Notes: generated by a model from the sequence alone, not told the origin. A DNA stretch of 7,823 bases from Candidatus Ethanoperedens thermophilum (GCA_012910725.1 WNEG01000090.1:9130-16952), one strand, 5' to 3'; shown: positions 1 to 5,784, counted from the first letter of the stretch. Translations and numbers: made by a program.

Positions 1-50
1 AATCAAGAATCAAATGTTACCGGTTATCTCTGTACAACGAAGTTGTGCAG
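1..50 (-). repeat. Truncated inverted copy of the two-hairpin repeat module
   Basis: Bases 30-50 form a hairpin with arms CTGTACAAC and GTTGTGCAG around a GAA loop: eight Watson-Crick pairs and one G-T pair. Read on the minus strand, it is followed by AGATAACCGGTAAC (16-29) and then TTTGATTCTTGATT, which runs into the window edge. The block at 5601-5671 carries ACAGAGGTAACCAGTAAC and TCTTGATT, and a hairpin with the same TTC loop lies at 5651. The 18-base ACAGAGRTAACCRGTAAC stretch matches at 16 positions. The copy is therefore the same repeat family in opposite orientation. It ends at base 1 on what looks like the first arm of a second hairpin (CTTGATT). It is probably too far from pheT (about 140 nt past the stop), and lacks a T-run, to be a simple terminator. 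Confidence 0.6.
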
Positions 51-76
51 TTTCTTGAAAACAAACAGGCGTAATC

Positions 77-91
77 GTTGGTAGTCCCAAC
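77..91. other. Short hairpin downstream of pheT, weak terminator candidate
   Basis: Arms GTTGG (77-81) and CCAAC (87-91) enclose a five-base loop. On the minus strand, downstream of the pheT stop, it is followed about 10 nt later by the T-rich stretch TGTTTGTTTTC. Archaeal termination depends mainly on T-rich tracts, so this could mark the 3' end of the pheT transcript, but the stem is short and the T tract is interrupted. Nothing else convincing is seen in the 192 nt after pheT. The longest reading frames there are under 30 codons. Confidence 0.2.
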
Positions 92-192
92 ATTATATTA
101 AGTTGAACATGGGGTTTGTATGAAGTGGTGATCAATGTGGATTAGTTGAATGCTTGGAAAGGTGATTCGACTGGAGATGTGGAGAAGATGGG

Positions 193-1815
193 CTAAAAAC
201 CACGAATGATTTCAATTTCCACTGCTATTATCGGGTTTTCAAGTCCAAAATTCTGGATTACCTGCGGGTGTATTTCTCCAAAGATTCCAACTTTTCTGTT
301 CTGCACATAAATGTCTGCACACCGGTGAGGAATGAATGCAGCATCGCCCGACTCTGCTACTGTGCAATGCTGTCCCTGTTCCCGCATGATGGCATCAATA
401 AGTGATTTTGCTTCTGTATAATTTGCTTTTGGATGAATGGAGATAACAGCAAGATGGAGCGCGTTTTTTTTATTCTTTACCACGTCACCAACTTCAAATA
501 TTTTCTGTGGCAGTTCATGGTGCTTATTTGCTGCAAGGATCTTTAGCAATCCCTGGAGAAGTGTTGTACGCAGCATGGTATAATCCCTGCTAATAGGATT
601 TTCTACGTATACCACATCATCTGTTGGCACCCTCTGCATCCAGTTAAAATGAACCATCTCGTTTGTGAGAGTAAACGGCATGACTTCAAGGTATCCAAGC
701 CCTATCATAATCTCAGAGAGGGTATCCTTCACAACAGAGCTTTCGTGGCTCGCGCCGATAGTGGCAGTTCCTATAAGCCGTGCTGGAAAATTTTTATAAC
801 CATAACCTATGGCAATATCTTCTATCAGGTCATACGTGTGGAGTATGTCGCTGCGATAGGGTGGAATCTCCACAGCAATCCAATCACCGTTCACCGTTGT
901 ATTAAATCCCATTCGGTTTAGTGCATGCGCGCAATCGCTGCTTGATAATGGAATCCCGAGAAGCTTCGAGGCTTCATTTGTCTGCATGGTTCTTACTGTG
1001 TAAGTAAGGTCTGGTGTTACCGTTGTGCTGGTTTCACTGTTGACGTTTACCCCCTCTATGACTGTGTCTCGCTCTGCAAGTGCTGTTACCACGATATTTA
1101 GTGCACGATTTACGCAGGGACCATCAAGACCTGTAACCTCGATAAAAAGCCCTGTTGTATCAGCAGTTACCCGTGTTAGCTCACTGTTTATTATCGGTGG
1201 GAAAGACAGGACATTGTGCTTTGCATCCCGTATAAGGGGATACTCATGTGTGTGCTTTAGAAGATGTGCGAATTTGACACCTTTTGGATGTTTTTCCAGT
1301 ATCTTATGCATGCTCATCGGTTTATCAAAATCAAGTGGTGCAAAAGCAAAATCAGATGATACCGTGGTGTATGTAAGTGGTTGTGTTATCCTTGAAAGGT
1401 CGTGAACACCAACGGATGCCTTCTTTCGATTTCTACCAATACTCAGGTGCAGGGATTCCTGCAGATTCATCAATGATTCGATGCTGTGGGGAGTGAAGTT
1501 GAGATTTCTTATGACAGCACATGCAATACATGGTCTAACGTTTGCTATCTCTCCAGTTAATGTGATATTTATGTTTGGTGGAGTTACAGTGTATTTTTTT
1601 GGTGCAAGGTTTATTTCCATAAAATTTCGCATGGCTCTTGCAACACCTTCCACACTGTAAAGGTCGGGTCGGTTTGGAAAGAACTCAATATCTATATGGT
1701 CTTCTTCTACTCGCTCTATATCGGAACCTATCATTGGTATCTGCTCAATAATGGATTCTTTCTTAGCACCTGTGAGGTTCTCTAAATCATCGTAGTATAG
1801 TGTTATAACCGGCAT
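193..1815 (-). CDS. pheT: Phenylalanine--tRNA ligase beta subunit, archaeal type
   Basis: This is the beta chain of the cytoplasmic (alphabeta)2 phenylalanyl-tRNA synthetase, which charges tRNA-Phe with phenylalanine using ATP. The 540-residue length is typical of archaeal/eukaryal beta chains and much shorter than the roughly 800-residue bacterial form, which has extra tRNA-binding domains. The N-terminal B1 region (about 1-75) has the signature IDIEFFPNRPDLYSVEGVAR (41-60). A B3/B4 editing-type region follows (about 90-260). The B5 DNA-binding-like fold spans about 270-345 (MGFNTTVNGDWIAVEIPPYR, 302-321). The catalytically inactive class II-like core fills the rest, ending in GEIHPQVIQNFGLENPIIAVEI (513-534). 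The ATG start gives the canonical MPVITLYYDDL beginning and has a weak GAAGG 8 nt upstream. The gene looks intact. The alpha subunit gene pheS, adjacent in many archaea, is not in the window. Upstream lies the DUF262 gene on the same strand, 120 nt away. Confidence 0.97.
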   Translation of the reverse strand: MPVITLYYDDLENLTGAKKESIIEQIPMIGSDIERVEEDHIDIEFFPNRPDLYSVEGVARAMRNFMEINLAPKKYTVTPPNINITLTGEIANVRPCIACAVIRNLNFTPHSIESLMNLQESLHLSIGRNRKKASVGVHDLSRITQPLTYTTVSSDFAFAPLDFDKPMSMHKILEKHPKGVKFAHLLKHTHEYPLIRDAKHNVLSFPPIINSELTRVTADTTGLFIEVTGLDGPCVNRALNIVVTALAERDTVIEGVNVNSETSTTVTPDLTYTVRTMQTNEASKLLGIPLSSSDCAHALNRMGFNTTVNGDWIAVEIPPYRSDILHTYDLIEDIAIGYGYKNFPARLIGTATIGASHESSVVKDTLSEIMIGLGYLEVMPFTLTNEMVHFNWMQRVPTDDVVYVENPISRDYTMLRTTLLQGLLKILAANKHHELPQKIFEVGDVVKNKKNALHLAVISIHPKANYTEAKSLIDAIMREQGQHCTVAESGDAAFIPHRCADIYVQNRKVGIFGEIHPQVIQNFGLENPIIAVEIEIIRGF

Positions 1816-1844
1816 GATTCTTGCCTTCTCGATAGTTGGATGTA

Positions 1845-1862
1845 TTTTAAGGTATAAGCCAG
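1845..1862 (-). promoter_or_regulatory. Probable pheT promoter (TATA element)
   Basis: On the minus strand the gap between the DUF262 gene and pheT contains GGCTTATACC (1851-1860), with a second AT-rich stretch, TTAAAATA (1843-1850), next to it. An archaeal TATA box at 1852-1858 would place the transcription start near 1828, about 13 nt before the pheT ATG. That is consistent with a short leader. No strong hairpin plus T-run separates the two genes, so read-through from the defence cluster is also possible. The assignment rests only on box position and composition. Confidence 0.4.
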
Positions 1863-1935
1863 TTTTTCATCCATTGTTATTCACTGCCTCTGATGTGTTG
1901 TTGACGTTAAAGCGCCAGCTTTTCCACACCAAATG

Positions 1936-3738
1936 TTAATAAAGAGAACCTCCAAAAGAATTTATTACTTCATTTGAATCTTTTCCTGTAACAGATTTAC
2001 CCATTGCATTTTCAATAATCTCCAATAATTTTTTTGATCGATTTAAAATAAATAGTTGAAAATCATTATTTCTAATCAACGCTGGATCAATTAGATGGTT
2101 CTTGAAAAATTTATCGAGATCTTCAGAACTGACACGATGTTTATTTTCAATAGCGGCAATATATTTACTTGGTTCATGTCCTCCAAGAATCCGGTTGGTT
2201 CTATATGACAAAGGAGCTTTATTTATTATAGAATTCCATTTCTCTCTTTCATAATTATTGTTCTCACAGTAAGTTCTTGGAAAGATGTGATGAATGTCAA
2301 TAGCATTTCCAAAATAATTAGTAAGTTCAATTTCATCGCCACTGATGAAATCATTGCTACCGGTCTTCATTAGCAGCGCCATTACGCCTTTGTAGGCAGC
2401 ACTGAGACGCGTCTGCAATGTAAGTAAACGTCCCGGCGAGAAAACTGCATCTCTGACAGTTGGAGGTTCATTGCTTCCATTTATCCAACTTATGACACCA
2501 GAAATATCCAAAGCATATCTCGTTTCATTTGCTCCACCATAAAGTTCACCGAGAACACCGCACCAATACCACCGGATGATCTTTTGTTTTACAAAATATT
2601 CTTCAAATCTGTCCTGTAAATATGCGCAAATTACAGATAATGGAATTAATTGTGTTTGATACGGTAAATCTCTTTGAGAAAATACCTTCTCTCCCATTAA
2701 GAGTTTTGCAGCTTTTATATAGCCATCAACAGTTTCACCAACATTATCTTTGTATTCTTCCAGAGTTAATCTAAGAACATCTTTTCTTTTACAACCAACC
2801 GCTGAACCAGATGCAACATGTTTCTTATATGAAGCTAATAAGGTTATAGCAGTCAAAAATGAACTTTCATCCACTCCCTTTAGTACCTCGTGCTGGTTAA
2901 GAATTTCTTTGTGAGTTTCCCAATCTTTTCTTAATTGAAAGTTATCAGCTGCAAAGGTTGCTGTGACCAATTCAAATACTGTTAAAGACACGCCCCCCGT
3001 ATTCACATTTTCAAAAACTTGGCATACAGCTTCTTTTGGAGTCTCTTTAGTGAGTTTTATTAGGGGAACTTTGTATTGCTGAAAGATTAAGAAGACATTC
3101 TGTTCAAACTTTGATAAGAATTCAGATTTTTCTGGAGCATGTTTATGGTATGCACGATAGTTATTTGTCCAGCCATAATAACTTGTTAAATCAAATATGA
3201 TATTTAAGGGAAACATCTCATTCTCAAATTCTAACTCTTGCGTAGTGATATCTAGTTCAACTTTTCTGCCAAAATCGCTTGTTATCTTTTTATTTTTAGG
3301 AACAGAAATTATCGTATCCAATCTATCGGTTTCAGCATCAAGACATCTCTTCATATCTAAATAATAAAAACGTTCAATTTCTTGTTTTTTCTCTGTTGTA
3401 GTCGGAACCGGATTTTTGCTGTTTAAAGAAAGGTATAACGATGTTAAACGCTGCTGCCCATCCAAAATCAATTCGTCTGGTGAAACATTCTCTGCATTTG
3501 TTACCCCTTCGACTGGTCTTGGTTTAAATTTTATTCCGTTGCCACCCGTTTCAAGGATCATTATCACACCAATTGGATAAGCAAGCGAAACACTTGATAT
3601 CAAAGCTTTTATATGATTATCATCCCATACCCAACCTCTCTGGAAATCAGGCAATTGCGTTTTTCCAGATTCTATATTTGATAACAAATCTTTTAATGAA
3701 GGTTCCTGGGTATCAAACGTGCTACAGATATAGGGCAT
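1936..3738 (-). CDS. DUF262-DUF1524 protein, GmrSD/SspE-like restriction nuclease
   Basis: A 600-residue fusion of the two domains found in GmrSD type IV restriction enzymes and in SspE-like defence proteins. The N-terminal DUF262 (ParB-like fold, NTP-using) shows QLPDFQRGWVWDDNHIKALI (28-47), then the hallmark ILDGQQRLTSL (91-101), then VFENVNTGGVSLTVFEL (241-257). The C-terminal DUF1524 is an HNH-type nuclease, with DIHHIFP (481-487) and the downstream Asn-rich segment SIINKAPLSYRTNRILGG (503-520) supplying the expected metal-site residues. Both domains look intact. In known relatives the protein cuts phage DNA with modified bases, or acts on DNA according to the host's own modification. 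The target here is not readable from sequence. The ATG start has a good SD (GAGGTG, 3743-3748) 4 nt upstream. It lies 44 nt downstream of the restriction endonuclease gene on the same strand, so it is probably co-transcribed. It looks more AT-rich than pheT or the transporter gene, which fits acquisition by transfer. Confidence 0.88.
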   Translation of the reverse strand: MPYICSTFDTQEPSLKDLLSNIESGKTQLPDFQRGWVWDDNHIKALISSVSLAYPIGVIMILETGGNGIKFKPRPVEGVTNAENVSPDELILDGQQRLTSLYLSLNSKNPVPTTTEKKQEIERFYYLDMKRCLDAETDRLDTIISVPKNKKITSDFGRKVELDITTQELEFENEMFPLNIIFDLTSYYGWTNNYRAYHKHAPEKSEFLSKFEQNVFLIFQQYKVPLIKLTKETPKEAVCQVFENVNTGGVSLTVFELVTATFAADNFQLRKDWETHKEILNQHEVLKGVDESSFLTAITLLASYKKHVASGSAVGCKRKDVLRLTLEEYKDNVGETVDGYIKAAKLLMGEKVFSQRDLPYQTQLIPLSVICAYLQDRFEEYFVKQKIIRWYWCGVLGELYGGANETRYALDISGVISWINGSNEPPTVRDAVFSPGRLLTLQTRLSAAYKGVMALLMKTGSNDFISGDEIELTNYFGNAIDIHHIFPRTYCENNNYEREKWNSIINKAPLSYRTNRILGGHEPSKYIAAIENKHRVSSEDLDKFFKNHLIDPALIRNNDFQLFILNRSKKLLEIIENAMGKSVTGKDSNEVINSFGGSLY

Positions 3739-3742
3739 AACT

Positions 3743-3770
3743 CACCTCTCTCTATTCTATTTGTATAATT
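3743..3770 (-). promoter_or_regulatory. SD and possible internal promoter of the DUF262 gene
   Basis: The 44-nt gap after the restriction endonuclease stop contains, on the minus strand, AATTATAC (3763-3770) and then GAGGTG (3743-3748) 4 nt before the ATG. The SD is convincing. The AT-rich box is only about 27-30 nt from the ATG, so a transcript started from it would be nearly leaderless and would lack the SD. Co-transcription from the R-M promoter with SD-led translation is therefore the better reading. Confidence 0.4.
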
Positions 3771-3782
3771 TTTCTAAGTATA

Positions 3783-4421
3783 CTATCTTTTCCAAGCAAC
3801 TAACATTTTTTCGAGTTCTTTTCTAACGTTCAATATTTCTATCCGTTCTTCCTCGTTGTAGTCGTCGGATTCAATCGGCATATCTATTAAGATTATTTTC
3901 ACTGGAACCGACGGAAAATTCTTGCTCAAGCGTTCCAGGTCATAAACGAGTTGTTCTCCGTAAGATACACCTGTGGACATCTGTTTATGGAGTAAATGGC
4001 ATGGGACAATCTCAACACCAAGTTTTATTTTCCCCATATTAAAGAAATATTGAAATTTCGCCAGATCATAAAACATGAACGCATACTTACCAAACTGAAC
4101 TTCAATCAACACATCGCCCTTGAAAAAATCACATTGCTTGTATGCATTCTTGATTGTGTGCGGATAGTTTGGAAGTTCTATGTCAAAGTAGTCCTTTAAT
4201 TCATACCAATCCTTTTCACCGAACGCTTCTTTGAAGAGTCGATTTATCTCTCCAGGGGAATACAATCTCTTCTCGACCATCGTTTTCTCTTTACTTACTT
4301 TATTTCTTCCAGGATTTCGGATAGAAGTGATTATATCATTTATTTCATCGTTCAAATCCGGATACCGAACCATAAGAATCTCTTCCCCACCCAGATGCGA
4401 ATAGGTATAGACTGTTTCCAT
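3783..4421 (-). CDS. Type II restriction endonuclease, BstYI/BglII family
   Basis: A 212-residue endonuclease predicted to make a staggered cut within a GATC-centred palindrome. Recalled from memory, BstYI (R^GATCY) has a matching N-terminus (a YSHLNG segment, here YSHLGG at 7-12), a SKEKT segment (here 43-47), an LYSP segment (here 53-56) and an active-site block ending EVQFGKY. The catalytic triad spacing equals that of BglII (Asp84, Glu93, Gln95): here Asp98, Glu107 and Gln109 in CDFFKGDVLIEVQFGKYAF (97-115). Gln in place of the usual Lys is a mark of this family. The downstream GVEIVP and MSTGVSYGEQLVYDL (148-162) also follow BstYI. I chose the ATG at 4421 over an upstream TTG at 4451. 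It has GGAG (4429-4432) 7 nt upstream, and its product aligns with the BstYI N-terminus. The gene begins 1 nt after the methyltransferase stop, so the two are surely an operon and probably translationally coupled. An exact RGATCY specificity is inferred. Confidence 0.92.
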   Translation of the reverse strand: METVYTYSHLGGEEILMVRYPDLNDEINDIITSIRNPGRNKVSKEKTMVEKRLYSPGEINRLFKEAFGEKDWYELKDYFDIELPNYPHTIKNAYKQCDFFKGDVLIEVQFGKYAFMFYDLAKFQYFFNMGKIKLGVEIVPCHLLHKQMSTGVSYGEQLVYDLERLSKNFPSVPVKIILIDMPIESDDYNEEERIEILNVRKELEKMLVAWKR

Positions 4422-4422
4422 C

Positions 4423-5358
4423 CTAACACTCCATAAACGGATTAGTTGCAAGTTTTGATTTCTTCGGAGGGCGATACACCTCTTTGTCCATTGGTCTAGT
4501 CTTTAATTCACCTGTAGACGCTTTTTTTATGCGGTCAACCGCAGTATCATAATAATCTCTCATGGTTTCAGCACCGGCAGATCTCCGGTTGTTCAGAATA
4601 GCAGCGATTGCAGTTGTACCAACCCCCATAAACGGATCGAAGACCATATCCCCCTCTTCGGTCATAGACAGCACCAGTCTTTCGATCAACCCCACTGGAT
4701 ACTGACAGGGATGAGCAGTTTTTTCGACGTGATTGTGTTTAACATTCGGAATGACCCATAGATCGCCCGGATTTTTTCCATTGGGGTTGCATGAGTATTG
4801 TCCTGTTTTGGGACCTTTAAAATACTTCTTCCCCGGGTATTTCTGCGGTATTCGTATTGGGTCGAGATTGAATTTGTAATCATCTGATTTCGTAAACCAC
4901 AATATCACTTCATATCTTCCCGAAAGTCGTTTCGAACAGTGCAAACCATGTTCAAAGTGCCAGATAATCCTATTTCTTAAATGCAGACCCAGATCATGGA
5001 ATATGTTATATAACAGGATATCTAAAGGAATAATCTCTCCATTATCCACATAATTTCCAACTTCCCAGCAGATACTACCCATCGGATGAAGAATACGAAC
5101 GCATTCCTCTATCACCTTCTTCTGTTGGGAAAGGTATCGGTCTATTTCCAATACCCTTTCATATTCTTTCCCGAGATTGTATGGTGGAGATGTCACAACC
5201 AGCATCGCTTCTTCGTCTGGGATTTCATCCAGGAAATCCATGCAGTCCCCATTAAACAGCGTAACAGTATTGGATGGATGATAATGGTTTTCTATACTCA
5301 CCGAAACCTTTTCCCAATTCCATTCAGATGTGGTGGGTTGTTTTACTTCAGTTTGCAA
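4423..5358 (-). CDS. DNA methyltransferase of the type II R-M system, beta class, probably N4-cytosine
   Basis: This SAM-dependent modification enzyme should protect host DNA from the neighbouring endonuclease. Counting from the TTG at 5367, catalytic motif IV TSPPYN is at 59-64 and the SAM-binding motif I DPFMGVGTT at 244-252. Finding IV before I defines the beta class. The SPPY form of motif IV is typical of N4-methylcytosine enzymes, whereas DPPY is usual for N6-adenine. HPCQYPVGLIERLV (219-232) is the usual motif X helix before motif I, and the region between (about 100-215) would hold target recognition. The start is a TTG. The first possible TTG (5367) overlaps a strong GGGAGGT SD (5367-5373), so I prefer the TTG at 5358, with an 8-nt spacing. 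That yields 311 residues beginning MQTEVKQP. M.BglII makes N4-methylcytosine at AGATCT, which agrees with the endonuclease family. The gene is first in the operon, which lets the methyltransferase be made before the nuclease. No controller (C) protein gene is seen. Confidence 0.92.
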   Translation of the reverse strand: MQTEVKQPTTSEWNWEKVSVSIENHYHPSNTVTLFNGDCMDFLDEIPDEEAMLVVTSPPYNLGKEYERVLEIDRYLSQQKKVIEECVRILHPMGSICWEVGNYVDNGEIIPLDILLYNIFHDLGLHLRNRIIWHFEHGLHCSKRLSGRYEVILWFTKSDDYKFNLDPIRIPQKYPGKKYFKGPKTGQYSCNPNGKNPGDLWVIPNVKHNHVEKTAHPCQYPVGLIERLVLSMTEEGDMVFDPFMGVGTTAIAAILNNRRSAGAETMRDYYDTAVDRIKKASTGELKTRPMDKEVYRPPKKSKLATNPFMEC

Positions 5359-5366
5359 GTATGACA

Positions 5367-5373
5367 ACCTCCC
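5367..5373 (-). promoter_or_regulatory. SD of the methyltransferase gene (decides the start)
   Basis: Minus-strand GGGAGGT is complementary to the 3' end of 16S rRNA. It covers the first base of the TTG at 5367, which cannot then be the start. The next in-frame TTG (5358-5356) lies 8 nt downstream, a normal spacing. Confidence 0.7.
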
Positions 5374-5406
5374 TGGTAAGTTTGTATATCATGACATCTT
5401 CTGACC

Positions 5407-5420
5407 GTACATTGGTGTAC
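5407..5420. promoter_or_regulatory. Inverted repeat near the R-M transcription start, operator candidate
   Basis: GTACA (5407-5411) and TGTAC (5416-5420) are perfect 5-bp arms around TTGG. They sit between the TATA box and the predicted start site of the R-M operon, where a bound repressor would block initiation. No C-protein gene accompanies the system, so any binder would be the methyltransferase itself or a host regulator. Arms this short can arise by chance. Confidence 0.35.
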
Positions 5421-5425
5421 TTACC

Positions 5426-5439
5426 TTTTATATCTTTTC
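5426..5439 (-). promoter_or_regulatory. Promoter of the restriction-modification operon (BRE/TATA)
   Basis: The minus strand reads GAAAAGATATAAAAGG. This gives a purine-rich BRE-like GAAAAG (5434-5439) followed directly by a TATA box, ATATAAAA (5426-5433). Transcription would begin about 25 nt downstream, near 5403-5406, leaving a leader of about 45 nt before the TTG at 5358 that contains the SD. It is the best promoter match in the window. Confidence 0.7.
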
Positions 5440-5556
5440 TAAGAGCGCTGGTAAAGGTGAGTGCTGACACAATCGACCATACCACCTCCATCAAGATCTC
5501 GATATGATATTATAGTAAGAGTGTGTAACGAAATAACATATCCAATCCTGGAACTC

Positions 5557-5566
5557 AAAAAAAAAA
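5557..5566. other. A10 homopolymer tract in the intergenic region
   Basis: Ten consecutive A residues on the plus strand lie upstream of the hairpin block. The tract does not follow a gene on either strand in the sense of a T-rich terminator, since both flanking genes point away from it. It may mark the left border of the repeat insertion or give local DNA bending. The stretch 5440-5556 holds no gene. One AGATCT site (5494-5499) lies in it. Confidence 0.4.
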
Positions 5567-5600
5567 TTGAAACTACGAGATTACGAGAAGATTATGGCAC

Positions 5601-5693
5601 CTGCACACAACGCGAACAGAGGTAACCAGTAACTCTTGATTACACAAGTACTGTACAGCTTCGCTGTGCAGAACTGCATACAACGCAAGCAGA
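5601..5693 (+). repeat. 20-nt direct repeat pair, period 73 nt
   Basis: CTGCACACAACGCGAACAGA (5601-5620) and CTGCATACAACGCAAGCAGA (5674-5693) differ at three positions, all transitions. They flank the first hairpin, suggesting internal duplication of a repeat unit. The window-edge copy on the minus strand also has CTGCACA and ACAGAG in matching order, with a hairpin between them. Confidence 0.55.
5651..5671 (+). repeat. Hairpin A, 9-bp stem with TTC loop
   Basis: Arms CTGTACAGC (5651-5659) and GCTGTGCAG (5663-5671) enclose TTC. All pairs are Watson-Crick apart from one T-G. It closely resembles the hairpin at 30-50 read on the minus strand, which has the same TTC loop and the same CTG/CAG ends. 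Confidence 0.65.
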
Positions 5694-5701
5694 AATTGAT
5701 T

Positions 5702-5722
5702 CTCGATTGCGGAGCAATCGAG
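5702..5722 (+). repeat. Hairpin B, perfect 9-bp stem with GGA loop
   Basis: Arms CTCGATTGC (5702-5710) and GCAATCGAG (5714-5722) are perfectly complementary around GGA. It is related to hairpin C by two paired changes that keep the stem intact. Confidence 0.7.
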
Positions 5723-5735
5723 TGCAGAAAACAAC

Positions 5736-5758
5736 TCTTGATTACGCAGTAATCAAGA
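5736..5758 (+). repeat. Hairpin C, perfect 10-bp stem with GCA loop
   Basis: Arms TCTTGATTAC (5736-5745) and GTAATCAAGA (5749-5758) are perfectly complementary around GCA. Its right arm overlaps an AGATCT site (5756-5761). A collapsed version without the middle, CTTGATTACACAAG, lies at 5635-5648 and looks like a deletion derivative. Confidence 0.7.
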
Positions 5759-5784
5759 TCTGTGTAATCTCGTGGTCCCCACTA

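Larger units (their letters stand above)
5575..5773 (+). repeat. Palindrome-rich repeat block, MITE/REP-like, bounded by 10-bp inverted repeats
   Basis: This 199-nt noncoding block starts with ACGAGATTAC (5575-5584) and ends with its exact reverse complement GTAATCTCGT (5764-5773). Inside are three 9-3-9 hairpins (5651-5671, 5702-5722, 5736-5758). A 20-nt direct repeat occurs at 5601-5620 and 5674-5693, with 17 of 20 bases identical. The exact 13-mer AACTCTTGATTAC occurs at 5631-5643 and 5733-5745. The block has no plausible long reading frame of its own. The layout suggests a small nonautonomous element or a cluster of REP-like palindromes between two divergent promoters. Because GATTAC recurs inside the block, the terminal repeats may be just further copies of the motif, so the borders are uncertain. 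Confidence 0.5.

Noticed and set aside
649..1405. Plus-strand frames inside pheT
   Set aside because: They are antisense to a well-conserved gene and show no domain features.
1803..1874. 23-codon minus-strand frame (MDEKLAYTLKYIQL...) overlapping the pheT start
   Set aside because: It covers the likely pheT TATA box, has no clear SD, and is short enough to be chance.
5601..5760. CRISPR array
   Set aside because: Repeats are imperfect, unequally spaced (hairpin starts 51 and 35 nt apart) and self-complementary, with no constant repeat plus unique spacers and no cas genes.
1..5773. Composite transposon bounded by the two inverted repeat copies
   Set aside because: The interval includes pheT, a housekeeping gene, there is no transposase or integrase, and the copies are imperfect; a dispersed repeat family explains it better.
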